Source of the DNA: Selenomonadaceae bacterium
GTDB lineage: Bacteria > Bacillota > Negativicutes > Selenomonadales > Selenomonadaceae
DNA length: 9,791 nt
Assembly: GCA_017529085.1 (NCBI GenBank)
Contig: JAFXOC010000387.1
Coordinates: 1-9,791 of the forward strand
Direction: 5' to 3'
Shown here: in pieces, positions 1 through 6,159 of the stretch
Layout of the letters: the number at the start of each line of letters is the position of its first letter
How positions within the stretch are numbered: the first letter of the stretch is position 1
The notes under the pieces: model-generated
The model's database searches: none
Seen by the model: only the letters and a program-made list of their open reading frames with translations
Told to the model about the DNA's origin: nothing
Made by a program: the position numbers and the translations under genes

Positions 1-2023
1 AGCCGAAGATATGTCCGACTCTCGCCGTGTCCTCCCCTTTTTTGGTAACGTATGGGGTGAGTCTCGCTACCTGTGCCACTTCGTATACGTCCCGTTTGGT
101 TACGACTACTACGCCGTCTTTTTTGGGTTTATCAAAGGTAACTTTTTTATTATGATAGTCGTTCTTGAATTTCCTAAAGGTATCTTTACGCTTATCGGAG
201 TCCTCTATTTCCTCTTCAAGTTCTTCCATATTCTCTTTGCTGTAGTGTCCGCCATGAGAATACGCAACGTTATATCTTTTGCCTTTGACCTTTCTTGGCT
301 GCTCTTCGTCTTCATCATCGTATTCGTCTTCAAACACAGGAAGCTCGTCGCTTAAATCGTTGAAACTCTCATAGTAATCTACGGCATCTTTGATATAATC
401 TTGCTCTTCGTCAATCTCCTCTTCGAGATTATCCATGTTTTCCTTGCTGTAATAACCTTCGTGAGAATACGCAACGTTATATTTTTTGTCGTCAACTTGC
501 CGCTCTAATTCCTCGTTATCATAATCGTCGTATTCATCGTCAAATAACGGCAGTTCTTCGTCTAAATCCCCGAAACTCTCGTAATAAGCCGCAGCGTTTC
601 CAATATAGTCGGTGACTTCGTTTTCCTTATCCTCTAAATTAAAGTCTGCGTTGGCGTACATCCTCTTTGTAAAGCTGACTTTAGGCTTTTCTTCTTCTTC
701 GGGCATCTCCGTCGAATACACGTCGTCGCCGGAAACTTGCCGCTCCATCGCTAAACTGTAAGCGTCGGCCAAAATGTTTATCGCTTTTCTGCCTTCTATG
801 GTGTACTCTGCGATGGTTTCCGCTATACCTTCTTCAAGTTCCACATTTAATTTTTTCGCGGCGTTATTTACGATCTCCACAATATGTTTTGGAGTAAGAG
901 GTTCAAAGTATATCTCCGCGCAACGGGAGCGAAGCGCAGGGTTTATATGACTCGCGTCTCTTGTGGTTGCGCCTATCAGCACGAAGTCAGCAGGCGCGCC
1001 TTCTTCAAAAAGTTTCCTTATGTAAGGCGGTACCCTTTCGTCTGCGGGGTCGTAATAAGCGGATTCAAAAAACGCCCTTTTATCTTCAAGCACTTTTAAG
1101 AGCTTATTTTGAAGCATATCGTCCATTTCGCCTATCTCGTCAATGAACAAAATGCCGCCGTGAGCGTCGGTGACAAGTCCGGGCTTAGGCTCCGGTACGC
1201 CGATATCCGCTAAACTCTTCTGAGCGCCTTGATAAATAGGATCATGCACCGAACCCAAAAGAGGATTAGTCATATCTCTGGGGTCCCATCGAAGCGTTGT
1301 GCCGTCTGTTTCTACGAAAGGCGCATTTTCCTTAAAAGGCGACAATTCTTTTTTCTTCGCCGCTTCAAGCACGAGCCTTGCCGCCGTTGTCTTGCCTACT
1401 CCAGGCGGTCCGTAGAGTATAAGATGTTGCGGGTATGGTGACGAAAGCTTTGCCATAAGAGATTTTACGGCGCGCTTTTCGCCCACTATATCGTCTAATT
1501 CTTTTGGTCTCAGGAGTTCCATAACCGATTCGGTGAGATGCACCTCCTCTAATGCCTCCAGTTCTTCGCGTTTTTTCTTGTCATGCGCGGATTCCATGTC
1601 TTTCTTCTCCTCTTTTAAAACCTGAAGGCGAATGTCCTTCATATAATCTGCGTGATCCTGTTCCAACTTCTCGTTGATTTTCTTTTCGATTTTATCCTCC
1701 AGCGTGCGTCTTGCCAACCTGTCGGCAAGCTCCTCTGTCAAGGTCGCTATAACCTGCGGGATTTCACTATCTTTCGGCGGATTATTAAGCGCGGGATTTT
1801 TACTCAATATCCTTGAAAGCGCCAATAAACGCTCTCCTCTTACGTTTGACCGCATAAGTTTCAGCGCATCCATTTTTCCCGCTTCTATTACCATGTTCTC
1901 CGTTCCCATCACATTGGCGACAAGTTCGTACAACACGGCGATATCCCTGTCAAGAGGATGCATAACGCCTACGGTTTCGGCGGGAGGCTCCTTTTTTCCG
2001 AACAGTCTTTTTAAAAAACCCAT
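1..2023 (-). CDS. lonC: LonC-type ATP-dependent protease, 3' end outside the window
   Basis: 674 codons are visible from the ATG at 2023, which has a strong GAGGAGGAG ribosome site at 2028-2036. Seen: an N-terminal region with a charged, coiled-coil-like stretch (about residues 105-160), Walker A GPPGVGKT at 205-212, Walker B with FIDE at 293-296, a sensor-1 region GATT near 353, an arginine-finger candidate in ALRSRC near 365, and a sensor-2-like GRKA near 415. Then comes a roughly 200-residue acidic insert, and from about 650 the start of a Lon protease domain (VARLTPY...VGHIF). The Ser-Lys catalytic dyad lies beyond the edge and is not seen. Known for the family: LonC/LonB are cytosolic ATP-driven proteases of Bacillota, related to sporulation LonB. 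With a normal protease domain the whole protein would be about 850-870 residues, longer than the 600-650 I expect for LonC. It is the last visible gene of the leftward rplI unit. The family is well supported; LonC rather than LonB is inferred from context and length. Confidence 0.88.
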   Translation of the reverse strand, partial: MGFLKRLFGKKEPPAETVGVMHPLDRDIAVLYELVANVMGTENMVIEAGKMDALKLMRSNVRGERLLALSRILSKNPALNNPPKDSEIPQVIATLTEELADRLARRTLEDKIEKKINEKLEQDHADYMKDIRLQVLKEEKKDMESAHDKKKREELEALEEVHLTESVMELLRPKELDDIVGEKRAVKSLMAKLSSPYPQHLILYGPPGVGKTTAARLVLEAAKKKELSPFKENAPFVETDGTTLRWDPRDMTNPLLGSVHDPIYQGAQKSLADIGVPEPKPGLVTDAHGGILFIDEIGEMDDMLQNKLLKVLEDKRAFFESAYYDPADERVPPYIRKLFEEGAPADFVLIGATTRDASHINPALRSRCAEIYFEPLTPKHIVEIVNNAAKKLNVELEEGIAETIAEYTIEGRKAINILADAYSLAMERQVSGDDVYSTEMPEEEEKPKVSFTKRMYANADFNLEDKENEVTDYIGNAAAYYESFGDLDEELPLFDDEYDDYDNEELERQVDDKKYNVAYSHEGYYSKENMDNLEEEIDEEQDYIKDAVDYYESFNDLSDELPVFEDEYDDEDEEQPRKVKGKRYNVAYSHGGHYSKENMEELEEEIEDSDKRKDTFRKFKNDYHNKKVTFDKPKKDGVVVVTKRDVYEVAQVARLTPYVTKKGEDTARVGHIFG
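194..610 (-). repeat. two in-frame 69-70-codon repeats inside lonC
   Basis: The insert between the AAA+ and protease modules of the Lon protein contains two tandem units: residues 472-541 (bases 401-610) and 542-610 (bases 194-400). Each unit runs: DYI...YYESF, then a D/E-rich stretch around DEYDD, then a basic patch, then YNVAYSH.G.YSKENM, then LEEEI. At DNA level the offset is 207-210 bp, a multiple of three, with a 21-bp identical block at 255-275 and 462-482. Elsewhere the copies have diverged, so the duplication is not recent, and the conserved core motif suggests selection. Function is unknown. Confidence 0.9.
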
Positions 2024-2039
2024 ATCACTCCTCCTCTCT

Positions 2040-2119
2040 TTACTTTCTTTTTTCTCTTTCTTTTTTGAAAAAAAGAAAGAGAAAAAAGAAAGTAACAAAG
2101 AAAAAAGAGAAAGAAAAAA
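2040..2119 (-). repeat. homopurine/homopyrimidine palindrome plus mirror repeat (possible triplex)
   Basis: Bases 2040-2066 and 2069-2095 are perfect 27-bp inverted repeats with a 2-bp loop; all but the outer few bases are pure pyrimidine on one arm and pure purine on the other. Bases 2069-2091 and 2097-2119 are a perfect 23-bp mirror repeat separated by 5 bp. In the leftward rplI-lonC transcript the order is pyrimidine, pyrimidine, purine. The second pyrimidine arm can pair with the purine arm, and the first can lie in its major groove in parallel orientation (U.A-U and C+.G-C triads, 23 of 23). The inverted repeat ends 4 bases before the lonC ribosome site. There is no U tract on either side, so it is not an ordinary terminator. 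Confidence 0.75.
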
Positions 2120-2144
2120 CTTTAATAAAATTTTTATTTCGTGG

Positions 2145-2585
2145 TTAATCTTCTTCTACTATTACTTTTATCCTCGATGTTATTTTAGGATGCACTTTTA
2201 TTACGGCTTCGTATTCTCCCAGCGCATCCACATTCGGCAGGGATATTTTCTTTTTATCCACGTCAATATTTCTTTCCTTCAATGCGTCCGCAACGTCTTT
2301 AGCGGTTATCTTTCCAAAGAATTTTCCGCCCTCGCCCGCTTTCGCCTTAATGGTAACGGAGACCTTTTCAAGCTGCGCCGCCATTAATTTGGCTTCGTCC
2401 TCCGCCTTCTTATCGGCGTGCTCCTTAGCGCCTTGCTTTTGCTTCGCTACGTTCATATTCTCTTTTGTAGCCACAGCCGCAAGCCCTTTAGGTATCAGGA
2501 AATTCCTCCCGTACCCTTCTTGCACCTCGACAATCTCTCCCTTTTTACCCAATTTCTTTACGTCTTCCTTTAATATAACCTGCAT
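2145..2585 (-). CDS. rplI: 50S ribosomal protein bL9
   Basis: The 146-residue product matches bL9, whose usual length is about 148. It begins MQVILKEDVKKLGKKG and carries the bL9 signature at about residues 13-40 (GKKGEIVEVQEGYGRNFLIPKG, abbreviated here as GxxGxxVxVxxGYxxNFLxPxG). The long connecting helix rich in Lys, Glu and Ala follows (about 41-75), and then the C-terminal rRNA-binding domain containing GKFFGKIT and ending KVIVEED. It binds 23S rRNA domain V near the base of the L1 stalk. An AAAGGAA ribosome site lies slightly far upstream (about 10 bases). The position between gdpP and a Lon-family gene fits the conserved Bacillota yybS-gdpP-rplI cluster. Nothing in the protein is odd; both flanking gaps hold unusual repeats. 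Confidence 0.97.
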   Translation of the reverse strand: MQVILKEDVKKLGKKGEIVEVQEGYGRNFLIPKGLAAVATKENMNVAKQKQGAKEHADKKAEDEAKLMAAQLEKVSVTIKAKAGEGGKFFGKITAKDVADALKERNIDVDKKKISLPNVDALGEYEAVIKVHPKITSRIKVIVEED

Positions 2586-2602
2586 TTTTTATTTTTCCTT
2601 TC

Positions 2603-2696
2603 TTTTAGTTGGGGCTTCGCCCCAAACCCCACCAAAGGGCGCTGCCCTTTGGACTCCTGCCAAAGGAGCTTCGCCCCTCTGGACTCCCAATTAAAA
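2603..2696 (-). repeat. GC-rich triple-hairpin intergenic element
   Basis: Three adjacent hairpins fill the gdpP-rplI gap: 2609-2615/2619-2625 (TTGGGGC, 3-base loop), 2632-2640/2644-2652 (CCAAAGGGC, 3-base loop) and 2660-2669/2673-2682 (10 bp). The third has two mismatches on the plus strand that become G-U wobbles in the leftward transcript. An outer inverted repeat, 2603-2613 with 2686-2696 (10 of 11, the eleventh G-T), encloses all three. GGACTCC occurs twice, at 2651 and 2681. The high GC content contrasts with AT-rich flanks. This looks like a dispersed small repeat of the REP/MITE kind, co-transcribed with gdpP and rplI. There is no U tract, so it is not a standard terminator. Confidence 0.7.
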
Positions 2697-2729
2697 AAAT
2701 TTTATTAATTATCAAAAAAGATTAACTAT

Positions 2730-4709
2730 CTAATCTGTTGATTCAAGTTCTTTTAAATACTTAATAGTATACTCTGCTAATTGATTTGCAATATCGTCCA
2801 CTTCCGCATTTTTGATTTGAGCGCCGGCTACCGTTTGGTGACCGCCGCCGCCGAAGTGTTCCATGATGACTTGAACATTCGCATCTCCGCCGGAACGCGC
2901 GCTGATACCAACGCCGCCCTCCATTTTAAAGACCACCATGCTAATCTTTACGCCTTCTATGGCAAGCATCATATCGGCAGCTTGAGCCGCAGTTACCTGT
3001 ATGTTTTGCGTAATATCGTAACCTGTTGCCACGATAATGCCGCCTTGGTAGTATTTGGCGTTCGATACGATGGTGGAAAGTGTGATGGCCGTGTCGTAGT
3101 CTTTTCTGAACATTGCGCGCACCGTAACGGGATCGGCTCCCGCTCGCCGCAAGAATGCCGCCGCGTCGAAGGTTCTGATACCCGTCTGCACCGCAAAATT
3201 CTTTGTATCCACCACAATTCCCGAATAAAGCGCAGTCGCTTCTAATCGACCCAGTTTCATTGATTCGCTGAAATACATAAGAAGTTCCGTCACAAGTTCC
3301 GAAGCGGAGCTTGAAGATGGTTCGATATAGACAAGCAACGGATTTTTCACAAACTGTTCGCTTCTCCTGTGATGGTCTATGACCACAATCTTCGGTACCT
3401 TTTCCACCACCTGCGGCGCGGCGAAAATCGCGGGTACGTGCACGTCAACCACAAACAACACAGGGGACAGGGCGATTATGCCGTCCACTTCGTCTGGTTT
3501 TATAAAGAGATTATCGTAAGCTTCGTTTTCCTTAAACATTGAAACGGCTTTTTCGATAGCCGCCGTCTCGCCGCTTAAAATCACATGAACTTCCTTATTT
3601 AAATGCCGCGCCATTCGCGCCACGCCCATAGCCGCGCCAAAAGCGTCGAAATCTTCCCTGACGTGACCCATCACATACACAACATCCGCGTCTTCGATAA
3701 TCTCTCGCATGGCGTGCGCCACAACTCTGGCCTTTACTCTTGTATGCTTTTCTACGGCCTTCGCCCTGCCGCCGAAAAATTGCGTTTTACCGTTAAGCAT
3801 AACCGCTACCTGATCGCCGCCGCGACCTAATGCTAAATCAAGCTTCGCCTTGGCCTCTTCGCCAAGCTCGTTCATGCCGGTGCGATTGCTCTCTCCCGCA
3901 ACCGCGCCGCCCATTGATATGGTAACCGGCAAATGATTTGCGCTCTCGATTTGTCGCATCCTATCCAAAATATCAAATTTATCCGCAATAACTTTGTCTA
4001 AATCCTCACGCGTCAAAAGCACCAAGAATAAATCATCACGCACGCGTCTGATAAGCCCGCCTAAATTCCCAAGCCAATCATCCAGGGTTTGCCTGACGCT
4101 CATCAATAAATTTGCCCGTTCAGTCTCGGTTATGCCTTGCGTTACTTCCTCAAAATTATCAATTTGCACGCTAAGAAGTACTGTGCGTGAGTTTTTATAC
4201 TCGATTTTTAGTTCTTCGAATCTCGTGACGTCTCTGATATAAAGCACCATCAAATCATCTTTAACCATTCGATGACGCATACGGAAAAAACGTTCGCCGG
4301 CAGGGAACACCATTTCTCCTTCTTCGCCCCAAATTTCCTTTACATTAAGCTCCGGCCAAATTAGAGTTATATCCGTATCCATTTCCGGTTTTTTATCCAA
4401 AAAATCCGTTATCGAATCGTTCGTCCACTCAATTCGTCCCTCTTCGTTTATCATAAGTATACCGTGCGGAATTTTTTCCGCCGCGTACACCATCATTTCT
4501 CCGACGCTGCCTATGATAGTGTCCGCATAACGCTTCAGCTTTTTTGACCGCATCCTGACCCTTTCATAGGAAAAAAACGCCAGCGCCAACCACAAAAGCC
4601 CCGCCATGCAAAATATCGACATATTATAAAAGGACACCAGCCCAACTAGCGCGGCCGATACTACCAAATGTATTACTATGTCCGTCCAAGCGGAAAGATT
4701 CTTAGGCAT
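2730..4709 (-). CDS. gdpP: cyclic-di-AMP phosphodiesterase GdpP (DHH-DHHA1)
   Basis: Membrane-bound enzyme that hydrolyses c-di-AMP to pApA. I chose the ATG at 4709 (659 residues) because AAGGAG lies 5 bases upstream; a TTG at 4730 would overlap the preceding gene. Seen, in this numbering: two membrane helices (about 9-27 and 29-47); a PAS-like domain (about 75-165), the part that binds haem in known GdpP; and a degenerate GGDEF domain (about 170-300) with RDDLF in place of GGDEF. The DHH domain follows, with H349, D353 and D355 in GHVREDFD, D422 in VVDVH, D445-H446-H447 and D501 in VVDTKNF. DHHA1 ends with GGGGHQ at 620-625. All expected metal-binding residues are present, so the enzyme should be active. 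The length matches the family. It sits 17 bases after yybS and is very probably co-transcribed with it. Confidence 0.96.
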   Translation of the reverse strand: MPKNLSAWTDIVIHLVVSAALVGLVSFYNMSIFCMAGLLWLALAFFSYERVRMRSKKLKRYADTIIGSVGEMMVYAAEKIPHGILMINEEGRIEWTNDSITDFLDKKPEMDTDITLIWPELNVKEIWGEEGEMVFPAGERFFRMRHRMVKDDLMVLYIRDVTRFEELKIEYKNSRTVLLSVQIDNFEEVTQGITETERANLLMSVRQTLDDWLGNLGGLIRRVRDDLFLVLLTREDLDKVIADKFDILDRMRQIESANHLPVTISMGGAVAGESNRTGMNELGEEAKAKLDLALGRGGDQVAVMLNGKTQFFGGRAKAVEKHTRVKARVVAHAMREIIEDADVVYVMGHVREDFDAFGAAMGVARMARHLNKEVHVILSGETAAIEKAVSMFKENEAYDNLFIKPDEVDGIIALSPVLFVVDVHVPAIFAAPQVVEKVPKIVVIDHHRRSEQFVKNPLLVYIEPSSSSASELVTELLMYFSESMKLGRLEATALYSGIVVDTKNFAVQTGIRTFDAAAFLRRAGADPVTVRAMFRKDYDTAITLSTIVSNAKYYQGGIIVATGYDITQNIQVTAAQAADMMLAIEGVKISMVVFKMEGGVGISARSGGDANVQVIMEHFGGGGHQTVAGAQIKNAEVDDIANQLAEYTIKYLKELESTD

Positions 4710-4726
4710 AACTACTCCTTTTTTGT

Positions 4727-5650
4727 TCAAACCACATTTTCACGGAAGAATTTGCGATAGTTGAAAATCATGTCGAATAGACCCGTAATGGCGACAAATT
4801 CTAGGGCGAAGAAGCTTAAAAAGCAGAGGGTAACTATGGCGATACGAAAGGGGAGGGAGATTTTGAAGCGCTCAAACATGAAAAAGAGGATGGCAAAACC
4901 GCTGACTATGCCGAGGACGAAGACCGTCATAAAGGTATTGACGGAAATTTGGTAAAGTAGAAGCATATCGTGAACGCTGCCCCAATATATGCCTATAACG
5001 GAAAAAGCGAGAACGAAGAAGAACCAGCGGGAAAAATGCCAGAGATGAAACGGAGGAAATCGGTTGATTTTTATGTCAAGACGCTTGCAGCAAAAGGCGT
5101 TTAAATTATAGTGAATAACCGCCACAGCCGCCGCCGCAAGAGTAATGATAAAAGGAATGAGATTGTAGATTTCGCGCGCTGTCTCAACAACCAGTTCCTT
5201 ATCGTAAGCTTTTAAGGATTGCATTTCGCCGACAGATTCTGCGATAGTCGCCGCATCGGTAAAACCAACGGCAAAGTATACGAGGGTAAAATTTGCCCCG
5301 TAAGATATTATTTCGCCCAAAAAAGTGAGCAAAAGCGTTTTCACCGCGCTAAAATTTTTATAAACCCCATATCCAAAGAGCAATGCGGGAAGAATGACGT
5401 TTAACGCCACCAACGCCGATTGCGGCGGAGATAAAAAGGGCGTAAGCAAAAAAAACAACAGCGGATAGGAAAAAAAGGCGAGCCTAAAGCCGCGTTTGGC
5501 AGTAAGAACCGCTGCGGGAATTGTCCAGATAAAGGCGAACAAAACTCCTATCGCGGGCAAGAATACAGACGCCGCTACAAGCATAAAAGTTGAGAAAACA
5601 ACCGTAGGCAATGCGTACCTACCCTGCATTAAATCCGTAATTTTAGACAT
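4727..5650 (-). CDS. yybS: DUF2232 / YybS-like integral membrane protein
   Basis: The product of 307 residues is strongly hydrophobic, with about eight membrane segments: three near the N-terminus (residues 15-90), several in the middle, and a C-terminal group ending in NYRKFFRENVV. I chose the ATG at 5650 because GAGGT (5657-5661) sits 6 bases upstream; the ATG at 5654-5656 abuts that site and would have no spacing. Size, topology and position directly before gdpP and rplI match YybS/DUF2232 of Bacillota. The molecular function of the family is not established; transporter-like folds related to ECF S-components have been suggested. It is the first gene after the promoter at 5679-5710. Assignment rests on context as much as on sequence. 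Confidence 0.82.
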   Translation of the reverse strand: MSKITDLMQGRYALPTVVFSTFMLVAASVFLPAIGVLFAFIWTIPAAVLTAKRGFRLAFFSYPLLFFLLTPFLSPPQSALVALNVILPALLFGYGVYKNFSAVKTLLLTFLGEIISYGANFTLVYFAVGFTDAATIAESVGEMQSLKAYDKELVVETAREIYNLIPFIITLAAAAVAVIHYNLNAFCCKRLDIKINRFPPFHLWHFSRWFFFVLAFSVIGIYWGSVHDMLLLYQISVNTFMTVFVLGIVSGFAILFFMFERFKISLPFRIAIVTLCFLSFFALEFVAITGLFDMIFNYRKFFRENVV

Positions 5651-5678
5651 AAGCATACCTCAAAGTCAAATATCGTTC

Positions 5679-5710
5679 ATTATAGCACATTTTTTAAAAT
5701 TGCAATACAA
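5679..5710 (-). promoter_or_regulatory. sigma-A promoter of the yybS-gdpP-rplI-lonC unit
   Basis: Reading leftward there is a perfect -10 TATAAT (5684-5679) preceded by TGC, which makes an extended -10 element. Possible -35 boxes are TTGCAA (5705-5700, 15-bp spacer) or TTGTAT (5710-5705, 20 bp); neither spacing is ideal, and the extended -10 would compensate. The predicted start near 5672 leaves a leader of about 20 bases before the yybS ATG. Confidence 0.7.
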
Positions 5711-5751
5711 AAATTTGAGGAATGGATTTTTATTTTTTGATACCCGATAAC

Positions 5752-5800
5752 AAAAAAAGCTATGAAAAACTAATCGGTAGTTTTTCATAGCCCTTTTTTT
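5752..5800. terminator. bidirectional intrinsic terminator
   Basis: A perfect 14-bp stem (5759-5772 with 5778-5791, 5-base loop) is flanked by seven A on the left (5752-5758) and a T run on the right (5794-5800), so it can stop transcription from either direction. No gene ends here. It lies between the divergent yybS promoter and the inverted-repeat segment, where it would stop the leftward promoter at 5867-5895 and insulate yybS from it. Confidence 0.88.
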
Positions 5801-5835
5801 ATACCAATTTTCGTGAAGTATTATATTCACGAAAA
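5800..5835 (+). repeat. left inverted repeat with recombinase-like core
   Basis: 36 bp, the reverse complement of 6124-6159 apart from one base (5806). Its core is TTTTCGTGAA (5808-5817), the 8-bp spacer GTATTATA (5818-5825), then TTCACGAAAA (5826-5835). Perfect 10-bp arms around a short asymmetric spacer resemble a tyrosine-recombinase crossover site. Confidence 0.85.
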
Positions 5836-5836
5836 C

Positions 5837-5859
5837 GATTTTAAAACGCCTTTAAAATC
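5837..5859. promoter_or_regulatory. palindrome at the predicted start of the invertible promoter
   Basis: GATTTTAAA (5837-5845) and TTTAAAATC (5851-5859) form a perfect 9-bp inverted repeat with a 5-bp gap. It begins about where transcription from the promoter at 5867-5895 should start (near 5860), so it could be an operator or a 5'-end hairpin. Which of these is unknown. Confidence 0.45.
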
Positions 5860-5866
5860 AAGGCTT

Positions 5867-5895
5867 ATTCTACCCTATTTTTTTTCGTATGTCAA
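5867..5895 (-). promoter_or_regulatory. near-consensus sigma-A promoter inside the invertible segment
   Basis: Read leftward: TTGACA (5895-5890), a 17-bp spacer, TAGAAT (5872-5867), that is 6/6 and 5/6 with ideal spacing. In the present orientation the transcript would run about 100 bases, through the left repeat into the terminator at 5752-5800. After inversion it would occupy about 6064-6092 on the plus strand and read toward pseB. Confidence 0.8.
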
Positions 5896-5969
5896 TTTTA
5901 TTCTAAAATTTGTAAATTTGAAACTTGTAAATTCAGTGTACATCGGCATCAAATAGGTATGAAGTTTTT

Positions 5970-6083
5970 AGCCGTCAAATAAGCCGTCAAAATTTGATGC
6001 TGAAACTCTTTGATAATAAAGGCTTGAAAGCCTATCGTTAAACTTTTTATTTCGATTTTAAGCCGTCAAAATAAGCCGTCAAA
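5970..6083. repeat. four AGCCGTCAAA motifs in two pairs
   Basis: Identical 10-mers start at 5970, 5982, 6061 and 6074. Within pairs the starts are 12 and 13 bp apart, a little over one helical turn, all in one orientation. They lie upstream of the invertible promoter with respect to its direction. Possible roles are activator sites or accessory sites for a recombinase. The first pair is flanked by a 9-bp inverted repeat, GCATCAAAT (5946-5954) and ATTTGATGC (5992-6000). Confidence 0.65.
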
Positions 6084-6123
6084 AAAATTGTAAACCCGCA
6101 TGAATAAAGATTTAACGACACTA

Positions 6124-6159
6124 TTTTCGTGAATATAATACTTCACGAAAATCGGTATA
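6124..6159 (-). repeat. right inverted repeat with recombinase-like core
   Basis: Partner of 5800-5835 in opposite orientation. Arms are 6124-6133 and 6142-6151 and the spacer is TATAATAC (6134-6141), the exact reverse complement of the left spacer. Because the asymmetric spacers face each other, recombination would invert rather than delete the interior. The identity stops abruptly at both ends of the 36 bp. Confidence 0.85.

Larger units (their letters stand above)
5800..6159. mobile_element. putative invertible promoter segment (phase switch)
   Basis: A 288-bp AT-rich stretch without a gene is enclosed by two 36-bp inverted repeats (35/36 identical). It contains one strong promoter pointing left, away from the pse genes, plus paired short repeats and several palindromes. 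Directly outside the left repeat is a bidirectional terminator; outside the right repeat lies the leader of pseB. This is the architecture of invertible promoters controlling surface polysaccharide or fimbrial genes. Inversion itself is inferred. No recombinase gene is in the window. Confidence 0.75.

Noticed and set aside
2040..2095. Reading the long palindrome as an intrinsic terminator of rplI
   Set aside because: There is no U tract after the stem in the leftward direction and the lonC ribosome site follows at once; the stem is AT-rich.
1674..2387. Long plus-strand frame across lonC, its upstream gap and rplI
   Set aside because: It is an antisense shadow of two real genes and contains low-complexity Lys/Glu/Phe stretches from the purine/pyrimidine repeats.
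3800..4230. Active diguanylate cyclase from the GGDEF-like domain of GdpP
   Set aside because: The signature is degenerate (RDDLF), as is normal for GdpP; no cyclase activity is expected.
5808..5835. loxP or dif identity of the 10-8-10 core
   Set aside because: The layout resembles a tyrosine-recombinase site but the sequence matches neither loxP nor the Bacillus dif that I know, so only a generic recombinase-site call is made.
5970..6083. CRISPR-like direct repeats
   Set aside because: Units are only 10 bp, with spacings of 2-3 bp inside pairs and about 70-80 bp between pairs; nothing resembles a repeat-spacer array.
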